Positions 1-10,198 of a DNA stretch of 64,000 nucleotides are shown one piece after another. Every line of letters begins with the position of its first letter. Position 1 is the stretch's first letter. The stretch comes from Adiantum capillus-veneris. Its lineage: Eukaryota > Streptophyta > Polypodiopsida > Polypodiales > Pteridaceae. The stretch covers positions 172,796,740 to 172,860,739 of the forward strand of contig CM043944.1 of NCBI GenBank assembly GCA_014529385.2, in the 5' to 3' direction. Under the pieces are notes generated by a model. It ran no database searches. It worked only from the letters and a program-made list of their open reading frames with translations, and was not told the DNA's origin. The translations under genes and the position numbers were made by a program.

Positions 1-183
1 AGAAAGCTTCTTAACGCTACTGCCCATGTCATGTACATCACCCCACAACACTCTCTCAGGCTTCACCTCGACTTGGTATACCACCCCACCTTTGCAGTGA
101 CTTCATAATCTGATCCACAGGTTTTCCCGGCAATGCTTTCTTAATGGCATTGCCTCCCATTGCCACACAAGTGCCATCAACGG
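1..183. other. unassigned left flank of the Tat2 remnant
   Basis: I recognise no family here. The minus strand reads as a short protein-like stretch beginning at the boundary with the Tat2 LTR and soon meets stop codons. It may be the DNA into which Tat2 inserted. The matching right flank was not located, so this is only a guess. Confidence 0.3.
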
Positions 184-514
184 TGAGGGCCATTTTTCAA
201 ATTTTTGCTCCACCTCTCTCTTGGTGTGAACTTGGTGGCAAAGCTTCAAGGATCCTAAGAGGAGGAAGGATCTGATGCATGAAAATCACAAAAACATTAT
301 ATGTATTTATTTTGTACATAACTATGGTTTTGACGCATTTGGATCTCGGAAATAAGGAGAGGTAGGAACAAACCCTATGAAAAAGAAAATATCATTGGAT
401 GCTGATTCTACCCGACGGCACTACCTGACGGTCACTACAGTTGAAGAGTAAAAGTCAATAGTGAGAGGGAAGAGAATCTTATGCATTTTGGAGTTGGAGT
501 CAACGAAATATTAT
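184..514 (+). repeat. truncated 5' LTR of Tat2
   Basis: This stretch aligns from TGAGGG with the copy at 2259-2578, sharing blocks such as caaatttttgctccacct and tttggatctcggaaataa. Homology stops at 514, where sequence homologous to the RNase H part of element F begins within a few bases. The missing remainder of the LTR shows that a deletion removed the LTR 3' portion together with gag to RT. Confidence 0.75.
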
Positions 515-529
515 CATTGTCATATTCAA

Positions 530-2230
530 TGAACAAAGGGAAAAGGTATTCTCCATTGGCATCTCTTGGATTCCCACTCCTACAATGAAGCAAAATATGC
601 AGCCTTAACTCTTTGGTTAGAGTAGTGTGTGACACAAGGTATTCAACGGTTAAATGTACTTGGTGATGCCATGCTTTTAATAAACCAAATATAAGGAACT
701 TGGGCTTGTAAAATTCATAGCTTGCTAGGCGATTTGCACAAGGTTAAGGAGATTTTAGGAAAGTTTCAAGTTGTACAATTACATCATGTCCCTTGAGAAA
801 AAAATTAAGAAGTAGATACTCTAGCTAGAGAGAAGCTACAAGATATTCCAGTGGTGGGTGCTATCAAGTTGAAGCTGCCTCTCTTACAAGGTAGCGGTGC
901 TATGCCTGACATCATGAGTTTCCTTGACACAGGAGAGTGTCCTAAAGATCTTACTAAGGGCCAAAAGCAGTGGCTTGTGTGCAAGGCAACAAAATACTAC
1001 CTTATCAATGATGACCTCTACTGCAAGGGTAAGGATCAAATTCTTAGGCGCGTACCTCCAAAGAAATAATTTCAAGTTGTCATGTTGGTGTTTGTGGAGG
1101 GCACTTTGCACTTGACATCACCAGTAGGAAGGTTCTACAAGGAAGGTTCTACAAGGAAGGTTTGTGTGGCGTAGTTTATAGAGAGATGTGGATCACTGGT
1201 GAAAAACATGCAAAGAGTGTAAGAAGGCTGGGGATAGGAGGCTCACATATGAGCCACAGTCTCCTATAATATATTATGGACCATTTGAGAAATGGTGAAT
1301 TGATGCCATTGGGACTTTGCCAAGGAGCCAATCAGGTAAATTGTATATCATCATGGGTGTGATGACCAGGTGGGCTGAAGCAGTTGCTACCACCCGGATT
1401 ACAGCTACTAAGGAAGTGGCTAAGTTTGTATTTGAAAACATTTGTTGCCATTTTCGCACTCCTCTTGAAATATTTTTAATAGGGGACCAGGTTTTAGAGG
1501 AGACCTAGTAGGAGAGCTGATGGAGAAGCTGGGTATCTTACGATGACACTCAACTCCCTACTACCCACAAGCAATGGTTTGGTGGAGAAGGTAAATGGTA
1601 TGATCTGCAAAATCATCACTAAACATGTAAACAATCACAAAAGTGATTGGGACAAGCATCTTATGACTACACTTTGAGCTTATCGCACTTCATTTTGCAC
1701 ATCCCTTGGGTTCACACCATATCACTTGGTGTATGGTAAGGAGGCCATTTTACCCATTGAAGTACAATTGGCTAGTCTTAGGGTGCTAGCTAGGTAGATG
1801 GAACGCACTAATGCTCATCTTCACAACCAAAATCTTGATCTAGAGAGACTTCAACTAGACAGAGAAGATGCTATCAACTATTATGCAGCACAGACAGAGC
1901 AACGTTGACTTACCTTCTATAAGGGACAGGGCCAAAGGTCTCAAGAAAGGTATGTTGGTCCTAAGGTATGATAATAGGTTTGACACTAGGAAGGATAAAT
2001 TTTTTTGACCCAGATGGGAGGGGGCATTCATCATTAGAAAGCGCTACAACAATGGCAGCTACTACCGATTAATGGATGAAGATGGTAGGCTCCACAAAAC
2101 ACATGTCAATGGATGGAGGTTGAAGAAGTACTTTTTGAGGTTTGATCAAGCACCTATGATGGAAATCCCTGAGGAGAGAGACTCCTCCACCTCAACTGAA
2201 GAAGATTCAAGTACAGAGCTACAGACATAA
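530..2230 (+). pseudogene. Tat2 pol remnant: second RNase H and integrase
   Basis: The decayed 3' part of a Tat-lineage polyprotein. About 530-840 corresponds to the extra RNase H of element F. The stretch 851-1066 (72 residues) keeps the linker to integrase and matches F closely (shared DIM, GECP and LTKGQKQWL). About 1070-1260 is the integrase zinc-finger region, followed by the core around 1290-1650 (GVMTRWAEA) and the C-terminal part to a terminal TAA at 2228-2230. The product would have removed the RNA template (RNase H) and inserted cDNA (integrase). Several frameshifts and stops make it non-functional. A TGA at 1200-1202 occupies the same codon as a TGA in F. Confidence 0.75.
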
Positions 2231-2240
2231 ATGCCTCTAG

Positions 2241-2258
2241 CTTCAGGGGGAGGGCTAA
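2241..2258 (+). other. polypurine tract of Tat2
   Basis: A purine-rich run ending agggctaa lies directly before the LTR TG. Element F has a near-identical tract just before its 3' LTR at 30254. This is the site that primes plus-strand DNA synthesis in LTR retrotransposons. Confidence 0.65.
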
Positions 2259-2931
2259 TGAGGGTCGCTTTTCAAATTTTTGCTCCACCTGGTATGCACT
2301 TGGTGGCAAGGCTTCAAGGACCCTAAGAGGAGGAAGGACCTAGTGCATGAAAATCATAAAAAAAATCTATGTATTTGTTTTGTACATAGTTATGGTTTTG
2401 ACACATTTGGATCTCGGAAATAAAGAGAGGAAGGAACAAACCGTATAAAAAGGAACACTAGGATGCCGATTCTACCCGATGGTCACTACTTGAAGGTCAC
2501 TACAATTGAAGAGTAAAGTCAATAGTGAGGGGGAAGATAATCTTATGCATTATGGAGTTGGAGTCAACAAAATATTATGAAATTCAAGCCTAATTCACTT
2601 GTACAAGGCTTGCACATGAAGTTAAGAGGTGGTCCTACACATGAAGTTAAGAGGGGACCACCTGGAAAACTTTTGGAAGGGAAAAGACAAACACATATTT
2701 TTATTGGATTTTTCTCTATTTTTTCATTCCAAATTAGAAAAGGTTTTCAACAGTAAAGTTATAGGCGTTGAGCTGATCTTTTGGTCTCTATTTGTTTTAT
2801 AGTTTTTGGAGCTACGGTTTGGGAGATATGACCAAAATGATGGAGCCTATCTGTCCACTTGGGAAGAAGTCATGTTTATCCAACTACACACACCTATTTC
2901 TTATATTCTCTCCATTATTCTTGTATTTTCT
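2259..2931 (+). repeat. Tat2 3' LTR, part left of element A
   Basis: The LTR begins with TGAGGG after the purine tract. The first 320 bp repeat the 5' copy; 2579-2931 has no second copy in the window because the 5' copy is truncated. It holds a short local duplication, cacatgaagttaagagg, near 2613-2655. It ends at the TTTTC target duplication of element A. Confidence 0.6.
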
Positions 2932-4505
2932 GTAACATTTAATGGTCTAGTAACTTTTGTGTAGCGGAAAACAGCGTGAACATAGTGAGCATTTCATTAG
3001 AATAGCTTCCTAATGAGAATAACAAGAGTGCTTGGGTGGAGAGAGCAACAAAAAGAATAACACCTAGTTAGATAGCATGAACAATACTTCAAAAGAGAGA
3101 GAAATTAAGCAATTGACAACAGTTGAGGACCGGAATTGCATGGAGCCGGTCCCCCCTCCAAAAGGTTTTGTATTATGGTTTCTCCCATCAAGAGAGACAT
3201 TTTACAATACAATTCTTTGTGTTCCTTCAATACTAGCTAATGCAATGAAGATGGAAACTTCATGCACAAAATACTTATCAAACACAACATCAATTCCCTC
3301 CCGGTCTCAGAACCAAGACCTCACACACCTTCGAAGATGGTGAGAGCTAGCAGGGTATGAGAGTAGATTGAGAGAAAGAAGGAGTATTCTTATGAGAAAG
3401 ATGTACATCTCCTCACATAATCACTTATATTAGCATAGCTTAGCTTATTAATTAGCATGGTAGAGGAGATGAGCATGCATTGAAGCTTGGCTCTTGGTTG
3501 GATTTGCATCACAAAGCCAAGAGTTGTTGGTGTAGACATCCCTTCTCACAAGCTTGGAGTAGGTGGTAAGCTTTCCAGTAAAGCTTGAGAAGGAGAGAGA
3601 GTCTTCTTTGCTTCAGACATGAGATTTTGTGAGTGTGTGTGTGATAATGCCTTGCAAAAACCAGCCCCCTCTCTTGGTCAACCCCCCTTGCTAAATGCTC
3701 ATGCTATAGCCCTATTGGACCTCCCAGGCCTAGCCAATGGAAATTAAGCAGCATAAGTGATAGCCTTTTGACATGTTTCCCCCTTTTTGCTTTTGTGAGA
3801 GATTTAGGTAATTAATAAATGCAACTAAACTCTCATTGGACCCCTTTGCCTCCTAGCCAATAGGAATCAGGCAAGCCATTGGGCTGCTAAATGCTCATTG
3901 GTCCCCTTGGGAGACTGTCCAATAGTCTTCTAGAGAGCTTATTCTTATTGTTTATTTTATTAAGTTTTTTTACATTAATTAAACTAGATTTTCTCTAGCA
4001 TAATTCTCATTGGTCCACCTCCATGGCCATCCAATAGGATTTGAGTACACCTTGTGGGCATCTGGCCTAGGGAGCTGACATGTGTCCCTGTTTCCCCTTG
4101 TGTACAAATGAAGCTTGTGAGTGTGTGTGGGTGTTTCTCTCTCATCCCCTACTTCTTGGGCTCACCCCCTCCTATGTAGGGCTTGACAAAGACTTCTTGG
4201 GACACACACAAAGCATCCAATTCCCCTAATGTTTGAAGTTTGGACACAACCTTTGAATTTTGGAACCTTAGCATTTTGGAAGTCTTAATGGGCTTAGGGT
4301 CTTTTGAGCCCATTGTTGCACATAGCTCTTTTGCAGATGGCCCCCCCTTTGGATCCCTATTTTCCCTCCTTTGGATCCCTACTGTGGCCGTTGTGCTAGC
4401 TTAACCAATATTCTAGCTTTTTCTCCCCTGGCACTTCCCCATATTAAATGATCAGTTTAACATGAGAAAATCATTTAGGAGAATTATATATTGATTATTA
4501 TGACA
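2932..4505 (-). repeat. Element A 3' LTR (1574 bp)
   Basis: On the plus strand it runs from TGTAACATTTAATGG to TTATGACA. It is nearly collinear with 10199-11720 but keeps a segment of roughly 60-75 bp at about 3936-4012 that the 5' LTR has lost. It carries the GACCGG/CCGGTC block shared by all LTRs of this group. Confidence 0.93.
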
Positions 4506-4518
4506 TTACCTCTCTCTT
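4506..4518 (-). other. Element A polypurine tract
   Basis: On the minus strand the bases next to the 3' LTR read aagagagaggtaa. The same tract borders the LTRs of element C at 42703 and element H at 63411. It is the expected plus-strand primer. Confidence 0.7.
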
Positions 4519-4867
4519 GAAATCATAGTCGTCCTTGACTATGGGGTAGAGAAGATAAAGCATATGCATTAGTCCTTTTCGTAGTGGGTAGAGGATCCGT
4601 ATGTTACCTACGACATTGTTCCAGAATGGATGACTACTCCATTTGGTGCTTGAGAGCCTAAGCTGCCACAAGCATGTGTGCACATTAGTCCTATTAGTCT
4701 TCCATAGTAGAGTGACAAGCTCTACTTGGTGTTCGGGAGACGTCGTCTCCGTAAATTTGATCTAAGCATGCATACTACATTTTTGTGCACAATAAAGAAA
4801 AGAGAGTCTTATAAGACAAAAACTTTGTTCATTTTAAACATTTGTACATTTGCTTACTCTAGGGAAG
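4519..4867 (-). other. Element A 3' untranslated region
   Basis: Non-coding sequence between the chromodomain and the polypurine tract. It is well conserved in elements C (42716-43084) and H (63424-63780). It includes a small hairpin, catagtc/gactatg, at 4524-4543 and a palindrome-like GAGACGTCGTCTC near 4737. Confidence 0.6.
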
Positions 4868-5267
4868 CATTGAAAAGGTTTAGGTTATCCTTTAATTGTA
4901 TGCCTTGCATCCATTTAGAATCTTAAAAAGGATAATTCTTAAACTTAATAAGATATCATCGGATAGTCTTACTGCCTATTAGTACCTTGTCTTCATGTCG
5001 GAGAATGGACTCGGGCTGCAGCACCTCTTCTTGGTCCTCGATCTCCGGTGTGTCTTCAATAGTTGGTTCTTGAGGTGGCTCTCCTTTGTAAGGCTTTAAT
5101 AGGCTCACATGGAAACCATTGTGTATGAGCCAATGGCTGGGCAACTTGAGTTGATAGGCCATCTCATTGATTGGCCTAAGAATTTGGAAGGGACCATAGT
5201 ACCTTTTTGCTAACTTAGCATAGTACTTTTGGTGTCCCGTAGGATTCTTGCCTGTCGTGTGCCTTAA
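4868..5267 (-). pseudogene. Element A integrase C-terminus and chromodomain
   Basis: The frame contains [13 protein letters not shown] and [11 protein letters not shown], typical of the integrase tail of plant chromoviruses. After an acidic linker comes a chromodomain-like segment with YLIKFKNYPF and KWMQG. Chromodomains of chromoviruses guide integration toward particular chromatin. Two stops interrupt the chromodomain here; the copy in element H at the window end has the same block without stops. Confidence 0.75.
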
Positions 5268-6431
5268 TCAGGCCTTGGGAAATTTGAGTAAGACCCAATA
5301 ATTTTCTTTAAAGGCTTGGTCTCTTCTGTGCTTGTCAGCAGTAGCCTTTTGCCTTTGCTGTGAGATAGAGATAGCATCCTTAATCTTTTGGAAAGATTCT
5401 TGTAGGTCTCGGCTATACTCATCTGCAGCAAAGATCTTCCCGTGTACCTTAAGTAGCAAGGGACTTTTTGATCTTCCCTCAATTACCTCAAAAGGTGCTT
5501 TTCTCGTGGAAGTATGTACAGTGTTATTGTAGGCATACTCCACTAAGGGTAAGTACTTCTCCCATTGGGATCTTTGATCTACTTTCATTACATAGGCTTT
5601 TAGTAGATTGAGAATTGTTAGGTTAGCTATTTCACTTTGGCCATCCGTTTGCAGGTGATAGGCTGAAGAGAAGTATAGCCTTGTTCCTAAATTCTCAAAG
5701 AGAGCCTTCCAGAAATTATTGGTCATTCTAGGATCTTTATCCGACACTATGGACATTGTCAAGTCATGGTACTTGAAGATTTGTGAAATGAAGAGGGTTT
5801 CCATTTGATGGGCTTTGATAGTCTTTTTGACATGTATAAAATGAGCTTGTTTACTGAACCTGTCTACTATCATCCATATTCCCGTATTCCCATGGATAGA
5901 CTTAGGCAATCCAAAGATAAACTCCATGGATATGCTCTCCCATGGTGAATTAGGGATTAGCAAAGGTTGAATCAATTTAAGTTGCTTCCCTCTATCAAAC
6001 TTCGTCTTTTGGCATACCACACATTTGGAAACATACTCTTGTATGTTTGCTTTCATGGTAGGCCAATATAAATATTTTTCAATCCCCTTTAGGGTAGACT
6101 GAATCCCTCTATGCCCTACATAAGGAGGAGCATTAAATTCATACATTACTTTCTCACGTAGTGAGCTAGTAACGCATAGTCTACTGCCGTAGAGAAGATA
6201 ACCATCTTGTAAAGTTAATGGTTCCTCTTTCTTCCCTAGTGCAAGGGCTGAAATCACATCTCTAAAATTGGGATCAATAGCATACTCATCTATCATAGAA
6301 GATAGATCATTGTGAGTTGCTATGGAAACCGCATTCACTCTCGGCCATCTTGAGAGTGCATCAGCTACTTGATTATGCTTGCCAGCAATGTGAGCAATAT
6401 GAAATGAAAGCGTGAAAGGAATTTTTCCCAC
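5268..6431 (-). pseudogene. Element A RNase H end and integrase
   Basis: A 387-codon stretch. It opens with the end of RNase H (HIAHIAGKHNQVADALS), then the integrase zinc finger (GHRGI with CVVCQ; the first His seen in element C, in ESHAPP, is Asn here), then the catalytic core with Asp in IVDRFSK, Asp in VSDKDPR and Glu in DGQSE. The DDE residues are therefore kept. The frame differs by one from the upstream RT frame, showing a frameshift near 6440. Confidence 0.85.
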
Positions 6432-7516
6432 CTCATTTGTTTGTCGGAGAGCTTGGTCTGCGTCATGAAGTACTTAATACTTTGGTGATCTGTTCGCAGA
6501 ATGAAAGGAGTCCCCAATAAATAGTGCTTCCATGAGTCTAAGGCATGTAGAACTGCAAGGAGTTTCTTTTCATATATGCCTAGAGCTTGCTCAACAGGGT
6601 CGAGCCTTTGACTTTCATAGCCTATGGCATGCCCTTATTTAAGCAAAATAGGTCCAAGAGAATCACCACAAGCATCACATTGTACCTCAAATGGCTTTGA
6701 GAGATCCGATAGTGTAAGCACAGGTTGAGAGATAATATTTTCTTTAAGCTTTTTGAAAGAATTGTTCTCCTTGGCAGACCATGTGTACCTAACATTTTTC
6801 TTTGTTAGGTCATGTAATGGTCCTGCTATTAGTGAGAACGTTTCTATGAAGCGTCTATAGTATGCACACATACCTATAAAGCTTCTTAATTCATGCAGAT
6901 TCCTTGGTTTAGGACATCCTTTTATTACCTCTAACTTTGATGGATCCATTTGGATGCCATCCTAAGAGATAATGTGACCTAAATATTGAATCTCTTGTAA
7001 GAACAATTCACTTTTCTTTTGATTAACATGAAGTTTATTCTCTCTTAGAACTTGAAATATTACCTGGAGGTGTTGCTTGTGTTCGTTTAATGAATTAGAG
7101 TAGATTATGATTTCATCAAAGAACACTCCAGTAAAGGTTTGGTGAGGCCTAAATAGCTTCTCCATCAAGCGGTTTAATGTGGCTGGTGCTTTGGTCAAGC
7201 CAAAAGGAATTACAATGTATTCGTAAAGACCAAATGTAGTGCAAAATGCGGTCTTTATAATGTCTTGATCAACTATCCTTATTTGATGATAGCCACTTTT
7301 TAGGTCAATCCTACTAAAGTAGGTGGACCCTTGTAGCTTATCAAATAGGTCTTCTACCCATGGAACTGGAAACCTATTTCTGATAGTGATCCTACTTAGT
7401 GCTCTATAGTCGACACACATATGATATGTGCCGTCTTTCTTTTGTACTAGTAGCACAGGATAACAAAATGGAGATGAGCTAGGCCTAACCATGACCTTCT
7501 CAACTAACTCATGCAC
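6432..7516 (-). pseudogene. Element A reverse transcriptase and RNase H
   Basis: The RT domain runs from MVRPSSSPFCYPVLLVQKKD through [13 protein letters not shown] and PFGLTKAPATLNRLM to the catalytic box. That box reads FFDE, so the second catalytic Asp (7112-7114) is Glu, expected to harm polymerase activity. TAG interrupts at 6959-6961, between RT and the connection region, and TAA at 6632-6634 inside RNase H. The RNase H part keeps the VQCDACGD start and RTDHQS. The enzyme copies element RNA into DNA in cytoplasmic particles. Confidence 0.88.
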
Positions 7517-8269
7517 TTGCTACATAATCTCCTCTTGTTGAGCTTGAGAAACTCTATAAGGAGGTTTGTTAGGCGGTGAACTTCCTGGAAGAAGTTCAAT
7601 TGCATGGTCATCATTACCTCATTTAGGAGGTAGCTCACAAGGGATGTCGTCAATAATGACATCCTGAAACCCCTTGAGAAAATTGGATAACTTTAATTCC
7701 TTTTGATTGTGTATATTTTCTTTTGCTAAAACATTAGGTTCATCTTTAACAAAAATCATGTACACAGAAATAGATCTCTTTATTGACTTGTTGAAAGCTT
7801 GTGTATGTACAATGGGTATAGTGTTACCCATTTCCTTAGCGTCTATATACATGTCTTTTTCCCTGAACTTAAAGGAGATTCTCCTTTCAGGGAATTTAAC
7901 ATTGGCATCCATGCGATCAAACCATGGTGCCCCTAGGATTACATCCTCATGCTTGAGAGGAGAGATAAAGAAGTCCTCTTTGTCCACATAGCTTTGGACA
8001 TGGAGCCTCAATTTACCGATTAAGGGAGTGACTGAAGCTTCTTGCCCCTTGAAAGCACCATCTGCGGGTAGGACATCTCCCATCTCGTAGGCTTGTATGC
8101 CTAGCTTGGTGGCCAACTCTATAGATATAAAAATGTGATTAGAACCAGGGTCAAAGAGAATAAAAGCATCATGTTCTTTTACCTTTCCCCAAGCATGGCA
8201 TAGAGGAGATCCTTTGTGGTGAATTTCGTCCTCTTGGATTTCAACCAAGGTAGATCTAGGAGGTTCATG
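7517..8269 (-). pseudogene. Element A aspartic protease region
   Basis: The protease signature is FILFDPGSNHIFIS near 8110-8160; DPGS replaces the more usual DSG or DTG. It is followed by a conserved stretch with LIGKLRLHVQSY and KEDFFISPL. The enzyme would cleave the gag-pol polyprotein. A stop at 7616-7618 (CGA to TGA by comparison with element E) and a TAG near 7520-7530 separate it from RT. Confidence 0.75.
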
Positions 8270-9774
8270 ACGGGTGTTCTTTTGGGGACAAGGGCGGTAT
8301 GCATGCCCTTGCTTGTTGCACTTGAAACAGCGGTTATCCTTGCGATAACACTCAAGCTCTTTAGGAGAGAGTTTATTTTTGCCTTTATAAACTCCCTTCT
8401 CTTTAGCTTTGTTGGGGTTGCCCTTAGGAGACTTTTGGACATTGTCCTTACCCTTAGGCTCATTGGAGCCCTTGTTTTCCGTGGGCTTAGAATTTCTTTT
8501 AGCCCCCATTTGGAAATTGATTCAAGAGGCCACCATAGTATGGTGTATAACCGCCGATATGGTGTGTGGCCTTTGGGAGTTGACATACTCCACCATTTCT
8601 TTAGTTAAGCCCGCACAAAATTGTTGCTTTTGCTCTCTAAAATCCAACTTTTTGAAGACAGTGGCTTTGAGTTGTAGGTCCCAAAACTTGTCTACATATT
8701 TGTGAATGGATTTGTAAGGAGAGAGATTTAAGCTTCGCCATTCGGTGAGTATTTTGTCTTTGGCATCGATGGCCAAAAACTGCTTCATAATGGAAGCTCT
8801 TAAAGATTTCCATGTTCGTGGAGCTTCACCGTTGGCCCCTAGGCTAGACCACCATTGCCTGGCAGACTTTTGAAAGTTCATAGCTACATGGTGTAGCTTA
8901 GAGGACTCCGTGAAGCCCTCATCTCCGAACGCTGCATCGAATTGTTGGATAAAGGCCAAAATTTTGTCCGTAGCACAAAAAGTGCCATCGTAGGTAAGGA
9001 AAGAGTTGCTCTTTCCTCCCTCTTTGAAATTCTTGAGCTTGGACGACCTCTTCCACGCGGCATAGGATTTCCTATGGCCTCTTCTTTTTAATGGTTCAAA
9101 GGTTGCACCATCATTTTCTTCAGAAGATGAAGAATTTGAGGAAGATGGAGAAGAGGGTGATCTCTTTCTTGCCTTTTTCTTGCCTTGATCTTCATTGTCT
9201 TCACCATCACTTTCATAAGAGGAAGAGGTTGAATAAGATGTAGAAGAGGGTGTCCGCTTTCTTTCCTTTTTCTTCTCTTGCTTTTTGTCATCCCTCTTTG
9301 AAGTATGATGTGGAGAAGTATGCGATGGTCTTCTCCGTTTTGGAGGCAATGTAGAGCGTTTAGCCCGCCGTCTTTGTGGAGCCATCTCCACCGAGGTGGC
9401 GAAAGACTCACTTCTTTCTCGTTCCTTCAGTGGAGGCTCTTGAGTTCTCGTTTGAGAAGGAGATGCGTCATCAAGGAGCAAATTTTTGAGCCCTTCATAG
9501 GGATCCTCTTCTTCTTCCCAAATCGGAGAGGGACCTCTTTTGGAAGTCTTGTAAGGAGGCTTCCTAGTGCTCTCTCATCATGGTGGGGATCTTGGAGAAT
9601 CCCATGAGTACTAAGTTGTCGTTGCACTTCACTTTGGAGGGATGGATTGCCCATGGCTTTTTGAAGCCTAGAAACAAGATAGTTAGCAAGCATCGGGGCA
9701 TCATTAGTAGCTTGCTCATTAGCAAAATCAATGTTATCAACATTAATTTCCCTCTCTTTACTATTGTCAACCAT
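8270..9774 (-). pseudogene. Element A gag with zinc knuckle
   Basis: The start at 9774 (MVDNSKER) aligns with the gag starts of B, C and E. Order: an N-terminal helix-rich part, a long Ser/Lys/Arg/Glu-rich low-complexity region, the retrotransposon gag domain (FIQQFDAAFGDEG, SARQWWSSLG, SIHKYVDKFWDL), then a CX2CX4HX4C zinc knuckle (CFKCNKQGHAYRPC) near 8287-8330. Gag forms the virus-like particle and binds element RNA. A frameshift lies near 9500-9560 and a TGA near 8519, just before the basic linker to the knuckle. Confidence 0.85.
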
Positions 9775-10185
9775 TCTAACAACTTTTAGGTGTAAAATTT
9801 CTAGGTGTACTTTGGCACTTCAAGCCCTAGTTGCTACTCCTCTTTACCACTTTAGAAAAAGCACTCAAGCTACTGTACCCGTGGATCGAATACCATTAAT
9901 TTCAAGGAATAGAAGAGAGGGTTGTTGGACACCAAAACAACACCGACTCCTGTCAAGCTTCTAATAGCTCAATAGTGGTTAAGCCGTAAGACATAGGCAA
10001 TCCCCTTAGGACTACACTATTAAGACCATAGCTCTCGACGGTGATGCCCCGTTAACTGCACAAAGGCAGGTGCACTGCAAGGCTGAAAAATCCCTATTCT
10101 ACTTACTCACATGCAATTAATAGTACCAACCATTTATAGCTAGCTCGAGGACCTCCCTTCTTGAGCAAGAAAAGAGAAGCCTTGT

Positions 10186-10197
10186 GCTCTGATACCA
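10186..10197 (-). other. Element A primer binding site (initiator Met tRNA)
   Basis: The minus strand reads TGGTATCAGAGC one base inside the 5' LTR end. This complements the 3' end of plant initiator methionine tRNA and primes minus-strand synthesis. Confidence 0.92.
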
Positions 10198-10198
10198 A

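Larger units (their letters stand above)
184..2931 (+). mobile_element. Tat2: internally deleted Tat-type Ty3/gypsy retrotransposon remnant
   Basis: The layout is a 331-bp piece of LTR (184-514), then internal sequence from the second RNase H to the end of integrase (about 530-2230), a purine tract, and a 3' LTR starting with TGAGGG at 2259. The 5' LTR remainder, primer site, gag, protease and RT are absent. The internal part is clearly homologous to 28520-30230 of element F, but the LTR sequence differs, so this is a related family. The 3' LTR appears to be interrupted at 2931 by element A and may resume at 11726; its end was not found. Confidence 0.75.
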
